Shown here piece after piece: positions 1-8,360 of a stretch of 64,000 nucleotides of DNA (positions are counted from its first letter, which is position 1; every line of letters begins with the position of its first letter). The stretch lies in the NCBI RefSeq assembly GCF_002073975.1, contig NZ_CP020384.1:186001-250000 (forward strand). The letters are read 5' to 3'. Below the pieces are notes generated by a model that searched no databases, was not told the origin of the DNA, and was given only the letters and a program-made list of their open reading frames with translations. A program made the translations under genes and the position numbers. The stretch is from Rhodovulum sp. MB263. Its GTDB lineage: Bacteria > Pseudomonadota > Alphaproteobacteria > Rhodobacterales > Rhodobacteraceae.

Positions 1-673
<673 letters not shown>

Positions 674-677
<4 letters not shown>

Positions 678-1534
678 GCGGTCCGGCGGACCGCGACCGG
701 CGCGAGACGCCCGCGAATGACCGGGTCGCGGCGTCCCGGCTGAGGGGCGTGGTCGAGGCGCCGCGCTATGCAGAGCCCGAGCGCTGGCGGGTCATCCGGC
801 CGGTGATCGATCTGCTGCGTGCGCCCAATGGCCCGCGCGAGCGCCAGCTTGTGCTGGGCGAGGCCTTCGAGCTGCTCGATGTTCATGACGGGGTCGGGTT
901 CGGCTGGGCCGCGCGCGACGGGTTCGTGGGCTATGTCGCGGCCGGGGCGCTGGCCGCCGATGCTCCGGCGCCCACCCACCGGGTGGCGGTGCCGGCCAGC
1001 CACGCCTATTCCGCGCCCGATCTAAAGCGGCCCGAACTGATGGGGCTGTCCTTCGGTTCCGAGCTGCGCGTGGTCTCGGCCGCGGGCGGGTTCTTCGAGA
1101 CTGCGCAAGGCTGGTTCGTGCCCAAGGTCCATTTGCGGCCGCTGAACGTGCCGTTCCGCGATCCGGTGACGGTGGCGCAGCTCTTTTTCGGCGTGCCCTA
1201 TCTCTGGGGCGGCAATTCGGTCTGGGGGATCGACTGCTCGGGGCTCGTCCAGGCTGCCTGGCGCGCCGCCGGGCTGGACTGTCCGGGCGACAGCGATCAG
1301 CAGGAGCGCGGATTGGGCGAGGCTTTGCCGGAAGGCACGCCGTTTCAGCGCGGCGATCTGCTGTTCTGGCGCGGTCATGTCGCGCTGGCCGTCGATGCCG
1401 AGGTGCTGATCCATGCCAATGGGCACACGATGTCGGTGGCCTATGAGCGGATCGCCGATGCCGTGGTCCGGATCGAGGCCCAGGGCGAAGGCCGCCCGAC
1501 CGCGCATCGCCGCATGCCCTTTGGCGGGGACTAG
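674..1534 (+). CDS. NlpC/P60 family cysteine hydrolase with SH3-like region
   Basis: This 286-residue protein ends in an NlpC/P60 domain (about 165-280). The likely triad is Cys188 in the DCSGL motif, His235 in RGHVAL and His247 in IHANG. Residues 35-155 resemble two bacterial SH3-like modules. Such proteins cleave D-Glu-dipeptide bonds in cell-wall peptides, and the family next to pepA suits recycling of muropeptide. No signal peptide is visible, so a cytoplasmic site is inferred. The GTG start overlaps the pepA stop by 4 bp. Its TAG stop shares the palindrome CTAG with the convergent DUF2794 gene. Confidence 0.9.
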
Positions 1535-1875
1535 TCGACAGGCCGGATCAGCTTGCGTTCGAGCACCCGCAGCACGCCGGGCAGGTCATGGCCGCGCTTG
1601 AGGATCCGGCCGTCCATCGCGATCACCGAATACATCCCCTGTCGCGCGCGCAGGCGCGGGCGCTTCTCGATGCGGTAGAGCGGATGTTCGGCAGTGCGCC
1701 GGAAGATCGAGAAGATGGCGGCGTCGCGCAGGCAGGAAATGCCGTAATCGCGCCATTCGCCCGCGGCAACCATCCGGCCGTAAAGGGGAAGGATGACCCC
1801 CAGTTCGCTGCGGTGGAAGGCAACCTGTTCGGCGGGACGTTCGGTTGGGGCCGGCATGGGAGGAATGGCGCTCAT
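1531..1875 (-). CDS. DUF2794 family protein
   Basis: A 114-residue protein beginning MSAIPPMPAP that matches the alphaproteobacterial DUF2794 family; its function is unknown. The core, about residues 22-112, contains FHRSELG, LPLYGRMVAAGEWRDYGI and a basic C-terminal half. An in-frame extension to 1998 exists, but it is low complexity and overlaps a repeat-rich intergenic stretch, so the ATG at 1875 is preferred. The gene is convergent with the NlpC/P60 gene, and the two stop codons lie in one CTAG. Confidence 0.82.
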   Translation of the reverse strand: MSAIPPMPAPTERPAEQVAFHRSELGVILPLYGRMVAAGEWRDYGISCLRDAAIFSIFRRTAEHPLYRIEKRPRLRARQGMYSVIAMDGRILKRGHDLPGVLRVLERKLIRPVD

Positions 1876-2086
1876 GTCCCGAAGGTGCCGCCCCCCGGCG
1901 CGCAAATCAAGAGCCGCCCGGGTTTTGCCCCGAAAAGACCCGGGCTTCGGCCTCTCTGCATCCTGTCGGTGCCCGGAACCCTGTCCATAAAGGGGCATAG
2001 CGAAAAGCTAGACCCGGTGCCGCGGCGATACAGCCCCCACCCAGCCTGCGGCACCGGGGAATACCTCCCACTCCGGTCGGCCAAGT

Positions 2087-2109
2087 CAAAATTCTTGCAA
2101 AGAATTTTG
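2087..2109. repeat. AT-rich perfect hairpin, copy 1
   Basis: CAAAATTCTT (2087-2096) is the exact inverse of AAGAATTTTG (2100-2109), with a three-base GCA loop. It stands out as an A/T block in GC-rich surroundings and closely resembles the hairpin at 2203-2225. Confidence 0.75.
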
Positions 2110-2202
2110 TCCTCTGGTCGACCGCTTCTCTTCCTCATGCGGTCAGATCCCGGGCGCTGCCTCGCATCCGCCTTGCAGGTCCCGGATAGCGATCCGCGGG
2201 CA

Positions 2203-2225
2203 GAAAATTCCTTGCAAGAATTTTC
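2203..2225. repeat. AT-rich hairpin, copy 2
   Basis: GAAAATTC-CTT (2203-2213) pairs with AAGAATTTTC (2216-2225), with one bulged C and a two-base loop. The arm sequence is nearly the same as in the hairpin about 115 bp upstream. Confidence 0.7.
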
Positions 2226-2411
2226 GGTCCCTTCGTGCTCCTCCCTTGATCTGCGCGGTGACACCCTGCCGGGTCGGAATGGTCGGGGCTCCCGAGGCTC
2301 GGGCCTCTTCCGCCGCGCTCTCCCTCCTTCTTCGGGCCGACCCCACGGCGTTGTGACCGGATTTTGTCGCAATTCCGGCTTAGGCTGGGCAGGTCAATCA
2401 GGAGGACCCGA

Positions 2412-2858
2412 ATGACCACAAGGCGTATGACCCGAGTGACGATCTTCGCGCTGGCTGCCGCGGCGGCCACGCTGGCCCATGCGGCCGATGCCACCGACCC
2501 GACCGTGAAGGCCCGGCAGGAAGCCATGGAGACCATCGGCAAGAACATGAAGTCCATCGCCGACATGGCCAAGGGAAAGGCTGCCTTCGACGCCCAGGCG
2601 GCCGGGGCGGCCGCAGCGGTCATTGCCGAGACCGCCGACAAGGTGCCCGGCCTGTTCGAGACGCAGGCCGAAGATCCGGAATCGGAAGCCAAGCCCGCGA
2701 TCTGGAAAGATTTCGGCGATTTCACCGACAAGGCCGAAGCATTGCAGGCGGCGGCCGGATCGGCCGATATGGCCTCGCTGGACGCGTTGCGGAACTCGGT
2801 CGGCGAGATCGGCAGGACCTGCAAATCCTGCCACGACGATTACCGCGTCAAGAACTGA
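2412..2858 (+). CDS. Cytochrome c' family protein
   Basis: A 148-residue secreted c-type cytochrome. The signal peptide (about 1-24, ending AHA) is followed by a helical domain that ends in the single haem motif C137-K-S-C140-H141 close to the C-terminus, the arrangement of cytochrome c'. Such periplasmic proteins bind NO, CO or small electron loads through a five-coordinate haem. The start is set by an AGGAGG box about 7 bases upstream; a longer frame from 2364 lacks a signal-like N-terminus. The gene stands alone, with a hairpin terminator just after it. Confidence 0.9.
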   Translation: MTTRRMTRVTIFALAAAAATLAHAADATDPTVKARQEAMETIGKNMKSIADMAKGKAAFDAQAAGAAAAVIAETADKVPGLFETQAEDPESEAKPAIWKDFGDFTDKAEALQAAAGSADMASLDALRNSVGEIGRTCKSCHDDYRVKN

Positions 2859-2869
2859 CCGCCGGCACC

Positions 2870-2892
2870 GGGACCGACCCGGTCCCTGCTTT
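2870..2892 (+). terminator. Probable terminator of the cytochrome c' gene
   Basis: GGGACCG (2870-2876) and CGGTCCC (2880-2886) form a 7-bp GC stem with an ACC loop, followed by a short T-containing tail (TGCTTTC). It lies 11 bases after the stop codon. Confidence 0.6.
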
Positions 2893-2969
2893 CGTCTCCG
2901 GGCCGGTTGGGCTATAGGTCGGTCCGGGCGATATGTCGCCCGGACCGCAACCCCGACCCAGAGACAGCC

Positions 2970-3698
2970 ATGCCCGAGACCAAGCCGCCGCTTCTGGCCG
3001 TCCTGATCGACGCCGACAATATCCCTGCCCGCCATGCCGAGCCGATTCTCAAGGAGATCACCGGTTTCGGAGAGCCTGCGCTGCGCCGGGTCTATGGCGA
3101 CTGGTCCTCGGACCGGCTCAAGCCCTGGGCCGACAAGGTCCTGACCCTCGGGCTGGTCGCGCATCAGGAAACCGCCAATACCAAGGGCAAGAACGCTTCC
3201 GATATCGGGCTGGTCATCGATGCGATGGACATTCTGCATTCGGGCCGCTTCGACGGGTTCGTGCTGGTCTCGTCCGACAGCGACTTCACCCGCCTGGCCA
3301 GCCGGATCCGGGAACACGGGCTGGACGTGATCGGGATCGGCGAGGCCAAGACGCCGGTTTCGCTGCGCAATGTCTGCAACCGCTTCGTGCTGATCGAGAA
3401 TATCGTCGAAGAGCCCGCGCCCGCCGCCCCCCGCGACAAGGCGCAACCGGCACCGACGCCCGCAGGCAAACGGCCGCCGCATGAAGTGTCAGAGCTGATC
3501 GTCCGCGCCATGGACAAGATCAACCAGGAGGACGACTGGTTCACGCTGGGTCAGATCGGCCAGTTCATCACGGCGGACAATCCCGATTTCGATACCCGGA
3601 CCTATGGAAAGCGCAAGCTGTCAGACCTGGTGCGCGAGCTCAAACGCTTCGAGACCAGACAGGTCGGCAACCAGCTTCTGGTCCGTCGGCTGGACTGA
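2970..3698 (+). CDS. NYN-domain nuclease-like protein with OST-HTH/LOTUS domain
   Basis: A 242-residue cytoplasmic protein. Residues 9-145 form an NYN (PIN-like) domain with the acidic motifs VLIDADN (Asp14, Asp16), SDIGLVIDAMD (Asp78) and SSDSDF (Asp103), which bind the metal in this nuclease fold. After a proline/alanine linker (148-170), residues 172-241 match an OST-HTH/LOTUS domain, usually RNA-binding. A role in RNA cleavage or turnover is inferred, and the substrate is unknown. ATG at 2970 is chosen because the conserved domain begins right after it; the frame to 2907 adds only low-complexity residues. Confidence 0.88.
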   Translation: MPETKPPLLAVLIDADNIPARHAEPILKEITGFGEPALRRVYGDWSSDRLKPWADKVLTLGLVAHQETANTKGKNASDIGLVIDAMDILHSGRFDGFVLVSSDSDFTRLASRIREHGLDVIGIGEAKTPVSLRNVCNRFVLIENIVEEPAPAAPRDKAQPAPTPAGKRPPHEVSELIVRAMDKINQEDDWFTLGQIGQFITADNPDFDTRTYGKRKLSDLVRELKRFETRQVGNQLLVRRLD

Positions 3699-3743
3699 GA
3701 TCCGGCCGTCAGCGTCGGTCTGTGCCCGGAGCGCGCAGGGGGA

Positions 3744-4250
3744 TCATCGCCACCCTGCCTTCACCCGCCCCGCCCCGCCGCGTCGAACGCGCTCCCGCTG
3801 CGCAAGCGCATCGGAGCAGCGGTAGGCCATGCCCAGATCCTGGGGGCGATCCGATTCGAGCAGACAGATCCGGAACACTGACTGGCTGATCTCGGAGAGC
3901 AGGTTCGGGACGATATGCCGGGGCGCCGCCTTCAGCATGGTCTCGGCCGGGGAGGTCGGCTCGATCAGGTCTGGCGCAGCTCCGGCCGAGCGGTCGCATT
4001 AAGTCCGCAGCATCGTGAAGAACAGGCACTGCTTGTCGGGGACGTCACTGTAAAGCGTGGCGTTCAAGACAGTGTCCCTGCCCGCGATGGTCCCTTGCCG
4101 GGACGCGTGCGACGCTGTCGCGCAGCCCCCTCCCGGACGCCTTCGCGCCCCTGGTCTGCTTTGCGTCCCTTGCCGATCCGGTCCGTTCTGGCGGTCATGG
4201 GGCCCTGGGCCTTCGGGCGCGTGCCGGACTGTGCGGCTCTGGTTCCCCAT
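3744..4250 (-). pseudogene. Possible decayed coding remnant, unrecognised
   Basis: The 633 bases between the NYN gene and mbfA hold no intact gene. One minus-strand frame gives protein-like text on both sides of a TAA at about 3999-4001, for example LYSDVPDKQCLFFTMLRT before it and IVPNLLSEISQSVFRICLLE after it. This could be an old gene broken by a stop. No family was recognised and random coding potential is not excluded. Confidence 0.25.
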
Positions 4251-4301
4251 GGACGGGCTGCGGCATTCCCGCTCTTGCGGGGGCTCGGATTGCTGCTATA
4301 G

Positions 4302-4318
4302 ATTAGAACTATTATAAA
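4302..4318 (+). promoter_or_regulatory. Iron control element (ICE/Irr box)-like operator
   Basis: The sequence ATTAGAACTATTATAAA matches the rhizobial/rhodobacterial ICE consensus TTTAGAACNNTTCTAAA at 13 of 15 defined bases. It lies 13 bases before the start of mbfA, overlapping where a core promoter or leader would be. Irr represses mbfA through such boxes in Bradyrhizobium and Agrobacterium; the same control is inferred here. Confidence 0.65.
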
Positions 4319-4331
4319 CTGGAGCCTTCCG

Positions 4332-5309
4332 ATGATCCCCGGCTTTTCCCAGCGCCGCCGCTTTTCAGACCTGAACGAACAGGAAATCCTGGCGCTCGCG
4401 ATTTCCTCCGAAGAGGATGATGCCCGCATCTACCGCAGCTATGCCGAGCAGCTGCGCAGCGATTATCCCGACTCCGCGCAGGTCTTCGAGGCCATGGCCA
4501 GGGAGGAGGACAACCACCGCCGCCGCCTGATCGACACCCACCGCGCCCGGTTCGGCGAGGCGATCCCGCTTTTGCGGCGCGAGCATGTCGCGGGCTATTA
4601 TGCGCGCCGACCGGTCTGGCTGATGCGCAATCTCGGCATCGAGCGCATCCGCGAAGAGGCCGAGAGGATGGAGCGCGAGGCGCATGACTTCTATCTGCGC
4701 GCGGCCGGGCGGGCGACGGATGCGGTGACGCGCAAGCTGCTGGGCGATCTGGCCGCCGCCGAGGCCGGGCACGAGGCGGTTGCCGACCGGCTGGTCGCCA
4801 CCCGGCTCGATAGCGATGCAGTCGAGCGCGAGCGCCGGACCGCCCATCGCCAGTTCGTGCTGACCTGGGTCCAGCCCGGGCTGGCCGGGCTGATGGACGG
4901 TTCGGTCTCGACGCTCGCGCCGATCTTCGCCACCGCCTTCGCGACCCAGGATACCGGCACGACCTTCCTTGTCGGGCTGGCGGCCTCGGTCGGGGCCGGG
5001 ATCTCGATGGGTTTCACCGAGGCCGCCTCGGATGACGGCGCGATCTCGGGGCGGGGCTCGCCGCTGAAGCGCGGGATCGCCTCGGGGGTGATGACGGCGG
5101 TCGGCGGGCTCGGCCATGCGCTGCCCTATCTCATTCCGCATTTCTGGACCGCGACCGGCATCGCCATGGCGGTGGTGTTCTGCGAACTCTGGGCAATCGC
5201 CTGGATCCAGAAGAAATACATGGATACGCCGTTCTTCCGCGCGGCCTTCCAGGTGGTGCTGGGCGGTGCGCTGGTCTTCGCCGCCGGGGTGCTGATCGGC
5301 TCGGGCTGA
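4332..5309 (+). CDS. mbfA: Membrane-bound ferritin / iron exporter MbfA
   Basis: A 325-residue fusion of a rubrerythrin/ferritin-like di-iron domain (about 15-160) and a VIT1/CCC1-type membrane domain (about 170-325). Metal-ligand candidates include Glu27-Glu28, the AREEDNH helix (57-62), EREAHDF (115-120) and AEAGHE (144-148). The membrane part has about five hydrophobic segments, starting near VQPGLAGLMDG. MbfA exports ferrous iron from the cytoplasm and protects against iron and peroxide stress. A GGAG site lies just before the ATG and an ICE-like box immediately upstream, so Irr control is likely. A hairpin terminator follows. Confidence 0.92.
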   Translation: MIPGFSQRRRFSDLNEQEILALAISSEEDDARIYRSYAEQLRSDYPDSAQVFEAMAREEDNHRRRLIDTHRARFGEAIPLLRREHVAGYYARRPVWLMRNLGIERIREEAERMEREAHDFYLRAAGRATDAVTRKLLGDLAAAEAGHEAVADRLVATRLDSDAVERERRTAHRQFVLTWVQPGLAGLMDGSVSTLAPIFATAFATQDTGTTFLVGLAASVGAGISMGFTEAASDDGAISGRGSPLKRGIASGVMTAVGGLGHALPYLIPHFWTATGIAMAVVFCELWAIAWIQKKYMDTPFFRAAFQVVLGGALVFAAGVLIGSG

Positions 5310-5316
5310 GCGCAGG

Positions 5317-5337
5317 CGACTTTTCTGCGAAAAGTCG
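5317..5337 (+). terminator. Hairpin after mbfA
   Basis: CGACTTTTC (5317-5325) and GAAAAGTCG (5329-5337) form a perfect 9-bp stem with a TGC loop, 8 bases after the mbfA stop. There is no long T tract after it. It resembles the 10415-10435 hairpin in architecture. Confidence 0.6.
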
Positions 5338-5437
5338 GGCCCCGCGATGCGCGTTTTGCCCGCAGGGCGGCGGCGCGCTTGCCCTGCATGGCCTGCCGCG
5401 CTAGCCCTGTTGGCAGCGAGCCTGGGGAGTATGACGA

Positions 5438-6268
5438 ATGGAAACCGTTTCCGAGAACAGATGTTACAACGGGGTGCAGGGCGTCTATCGCCATGCGTCC
5501 GAGGCCTGTGGCTGCGACATGACCTTCGGGCTGTTCCTGCCGGAAGAGGCCGGGACCGGTCCGGTGCCGCTTTTGTGGTATCTTTCGGGGCTGACCTGCA
5601 CCCATGAGAACGCGATGACCAAGGCCGGGGCCCAGCAATGGGCGGCCGAGCAGGGGATCGGGCTGGTCTTTCCCGATACCTCGCCGCGTGGCGAGGGCAT
5701 CGCCGACGACCCGATGTACAATCTCGGAACCGGTGCGGGCTTTTACGTCAACGCGACCGAAGAGCCCTGGGCCGCGAATTACCGGATGTGGGATTACATC
5801 GCCGAGGAACTGCCCCGTCTCCTGACCGCGAATTTCGCCATTGACGCCGAACGCCAGTCGATCTGCGGCCATTCGATGGGCGGCCATGGCGCGCTGACCC
5901 TGGCGATGGCCTATCCCGAGCGCTATGCCGCCGTCTCGGCCTTTGCCCCCATCACCCATCCCAGCCAGTCCGACTGGGCGAAGAAGCCGATCTATGCCTA
6001 TCTGGGCGAGGGCAGGGTCGACTGGACCCGCCACGATGCCTGCCTGTCCCTGCGCGCCAACGGCTTTGCCGGTCCGATGCTGATCGACCAGGGCACCGGC
6101 GATCAGTTCATCGATGCACTGATGCCCGAGGCGCTTGCCGCGGCCATGACCGAGACCCGGCATCCGGGCGTCTTCCGGATGCAGAAGGGCTATGATCACA
6201 GCTATTTCTTCATCTCGACCTTCATGGAGGACCATGTCGCCTTCCATGCCGAGGCGCTGTATCGCTGA
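5438..6268 (+). CDS. fghA: S-formylglutathione hydrolase
   Basis: A 276-residue alpha/beta hydrolase of the esterase D type, which splits S-formylglutathione into formate and glutathione in formaldehyde detoxification. The triad is visible: Ser146 in GHSMGGHG, Asp222 in DQGTGDQF and His254 in YDHSYFF. YLSGLTCTHEN, the oxyanion/thiol region of this family, is at 48-58. The length is normal for the family. A GGGAG ribosome-binding site precedes the ATG. The partner glutathione-dependent formaldehyde dehydrogenase is not in this window. The next gene starts 18 bases downstream. Confidence 0.95.
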   Translation: METVSENRCYNGVQGVYRHASEACGCDMTFGLFLPEEAGTGPVPLLWYLSGLTCTHENAMTKAGAQQWAAEQGIGLVFPDTSPRGEGIADDPMYNLGTGAGFYVNATEEPWAANYRMWDYIAEELPRLLTANFAIDAERQSICGHSMGGHGALTLAMAYPERYAAVSAFAPITHPSQSDWAKKPIYAYLGEGRVDWTRHDACLSLRANGFAGPMLIDQGTGDQFIDALMPEALAAAMTETRHPGVFRMQKGYDHSYFFISTFMEDHVAFHAEALYR

Positions 6269-6286
6269 GGGAGCGGAGGGGCGGCT

Positions 6287-6736
6287 GTGACGGTCTATGT
6301 CGATGCCGATGCCTGCCCGGTCAAGGCCGAGGTGCTGCGCGTGGCCGAGCGCCATGGCGCCGAGGTGCTATATGTCGCCAATGGCGGGCTGCGGCCCCTC
6401 GATCACCCGCTGGCGCGCATGGTCTATGTGCCCGAGGGGCCCGACGAGGCCGACAAGTGGATCGCCGAGCGCGCCGGGCCCGGCGATGTGGTGATCACCG
6501 CCGATATCCCGCTGGCCGCGAAGGCCGTGGCGGCGGGGGCGCGGGTGCTGAACCATACGGGCGAGGCCTTCACCCCGGCCAATATCGGCCAGAAGCTTGC
6601 CACCCGCGACCTGATGGCCGATCTGCGCGCCGCCGATCCGTTCCGGCAGGGCGGCGGCAAGGGCTTCGGCAAGGCCGACCGCTCGCGTTTTCTCGATGCG
6701 CTGGAACGCGAGCTGACAGCGGCGGCGCGGCGCTAG
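6287..6736 (+). CDS. YaiI/YqxD family (DUF188) protein
   Basis: A 149-residue protein of the DUF188 family, recognised by its opening [11 protein letters not shown] and by VITADIPLA and NHTGE(A)FT. The fold is PIN-like; the function is not established. The GTG start at 6287 follows a GGAGGGG stretch and lies 18 bases after fghA, so the two are probably cotranscribed. Confidence 0.9.
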   Translation: MTVYVDADACPVKAEVLRVAERHGAEVLYVANGGLRPLDHPLARMVYVPEGPDEADKWIAERAGPGDVVITADIPLAAKAVAAGARVLNHTGEAFTPANIGQKLATRDLMADLRAADPFRQGGGKGFGKADRSRFLDALERELTAAARR

Positions 6737-6811
6737 ACGGCGGCGGCTGGCTTCAACAATCCGGGCTCCGGGGCTAGGCTGCCCGCCAAGATCCCGCCGA
6801 CAGGAGACATC

Positions 6812-7453
6812 ATGCCCATCGACGCCGTCGTTTTCGATATCGGTCGTGTGCTGATCGACTGGCAGCCCGAAGCCTTCTACGACCACCGCATCGGCCCGGA
6901 TCGCCGCCGTGCCCTGTTCGCCGAGGTCGATCTCTACGGCATGAACGAGGGCGTCGACCGGGGCGACGATCTCGGGGAAGCGGTCGCGGCGCTGGCGGCG
7001 CGTCACCCTGCCTGGGAGGCCGAGATCCGGATGTGGCAGGATGACTGGCTCGAGATGGCCAGCCCGGCCTTCCCGGACGCCGTTGCCGTTCTGAAGGCGG
7101 TGAAGGCCGGGGGCCTGCCGGTCTTTGCGCTGACCAATTTCGGCGATGCCACCTATGACATCGCGCGCGCCGCCTATCCGTTCTTCGATCTTTTCGACCG
7201 GGCCTATGTCTCGGCCCGGCTGCGGGCGATGAAGCCCGCTCCCCGGATCTACGAGATCCTCGAAACCGACAGCGGTGTCGCGCCCGGGCGGCTGATCTTC
7301 ACCGATGACAAGGCCGAGAACATCGCCGCGGCCGCTGCCCGGGGCTGGAAGACGCATCTTTTCGAGGGCGCGCGGGGCTGGGCCGCGCGGCTGGTTTCGG
7401 AAGGCGTGCTGGATGCCGCCGTTCTGGCCGAGGGGGTGCTGGCCGATGCCTGA
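6812..7453 (+). CDS. HAD-superfamily hydrolase (2-haloacid dehalogenase-like)
   Basis: A 213-residue HAD hydrolase. Motif I is VVFDIGRVL with nucleophile Asp9; motif II is ALTNF; motif III Lys is in RAMKPAPRIYEI; motif IV is FTDDKAEN. The small helical cap suits subfamily I, which includes 2-haloacid dehalogenases and phosphoglycolate-type phosphatases; the substrate is not predictable. An AGGAG box precedes the ATG. Its end overlaps the following cyclodeaminase-like gene by 8 bp, and the three-gene set to 9274 looks like one coupled operon. Confidence 0.88.
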   Translation: MPIDAVVFDIGRVLIDWQPEAFYDHRIGPDRRRALFAEVDLYGMNEGVDRGDDLGEAVAALAARHPAWEAEIRMWQDDWLEMASPAFPDAVAVLKAVKAGGLPVFALTNFGDATYDIARAAYPFFDLFDRAYVSARLRAMKPAPRIYEILETDSGVAPGRLIFTDDKAENIAAAAARGWKTHLFEGARGWAARLVSEGVLDAAVLAEGVLADA

Positions 7454-8360
7454 TACCATCGGCTTCGAAGAGGGGGAGCGGGTCCTGACCTGGCCGGGGC
7501 TTTGCGACGCGCTCGCGCGGGGCCATGCCCTGCCCCGGGCCGAAATCGCCGACAGCTTTCTTTATCGCGGAGCGGATACGCTTTTGAACCGTGCGGCCTG
7601 GATCGACGGGCTGGGGCTTGCGGTGAAGACGGCCACGATCTTTCCGGGCAACGACGCCCGTGGCATTCCTGCGGTCAATGGCGGGGTCTGTCTTTATTCC
7701 GATGCCGATGGCAGGCTTGAGGCCATGGTCGACTTCCATCTGGTGACGAAATGGAAGACCGCGGGCGACAGCCTGCTGGCTGCCACCCGGCTGGCCCGGC
7801 ACGACAGCCGCCGGATTCTGGTGCTGGGTGCGGGCAATGTGGCGCGGTCTCTGGTCGAGGCCTATCGGAGCGCCTTTCCCGAGGCGGATTTCGCGATCTG
7901 GAGCCGCACCGAGGCGCGCGCCCGGCATCTGGCCGGGCGGCTCGGTGCGGCCGTCGCGACCGATCTCGAGGCGGCGGTGCGGGAGGCCGATATCGTGACC
8001 TCGGCGACGATGGCGACCGAGCCGCTGATCCGCGGCGACTGGCTGCGGCCGGGCCAGCATATCGATCTGATCGGCGCATTCCGGCCCGACATGCGCGAAG
8101 CCGACGACCGGGCGCTGCAACGGGCGCGGGTCTTTGTCGACAGCCGCGAGACCGTGCTGGGGCATATCGGCGAGCTGAAGATCCCGCTGGCCTCGGGGGC
8201 GATCGGGCCGGAAGATGTGCTGGCCGATTACTACGATCTGGCTGCGGGCCGGTTCCGGCGCGAGGACAGGGACGAGATTACGCTGTTCAAGAATGGCGGC
8301 GGTGCCCATCTCGACCTGATGACGGCGCGGCATATCCTCGACAGCTGGTACGGCGCATGA
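7446..8360 (+). CDS. Ornithine cyclodeaminase / mu-crystallin family protein
   Basis: A 304-residue NAD(P)-dependent protein. The Rossmann motif LVLGAGNVARSL lies near 122-133, and the N-terminal substrate domain contains LAVKTATIFPGN with the conserved Lys. DLIGAFRPDMRE and a Ser-rich IGEL region are typical. Members act as ornithine cyclodeaminase or as pyrroline-2-carboxylate / ketimine reductases, which sequence alone does not separate. The ATG at 7446 lies inside the preceding HAD gene (8-bp overlap), and the TGA overlaps the next start (ATGA). Confidence 0.88.
   Translation: MPDTIGFEEGERVLTWPGLCDALARGHALPRAEIADSFLYRGADTLLNRAAWIDGLGLAVKTATIFPGNDARGIPAVNGGVCLYSDADGRLEAMVDFHLVTKWKTAGDSLLAATRLARHDSRRILVLGAGNVARSLVEAYRSAFPEADFAIWSRTEARARHLAGRLGAAVATDLEAAVREADIVTSATMATEPLIRGDWLRPGQHIDLIGAFRPDMREADDRALQRARVFVDSRETVLGHIGELKIPLASGAIGPEDVLADYYDLAAGRFRREDRDEITLFKNGGGAHLDLMTARHILDSWYGA

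Larger units (their letters stand above)
1876..2411. other. Intergenic region with two related hairpins
   Basis: No convincing gene is present in these 536 bases. Short open frames here have skewed composition and no family resemblance. The region holds two AT-rich imperfect palindromes (2087-2109 and 2203-2225) with a shared AATTC..TTGCAA core, and it must also carry the promoter of the downstream cytochrome gene. A strong AGGAGG ribosome-binding site closes it at about 2400. Confidence 0.6.
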
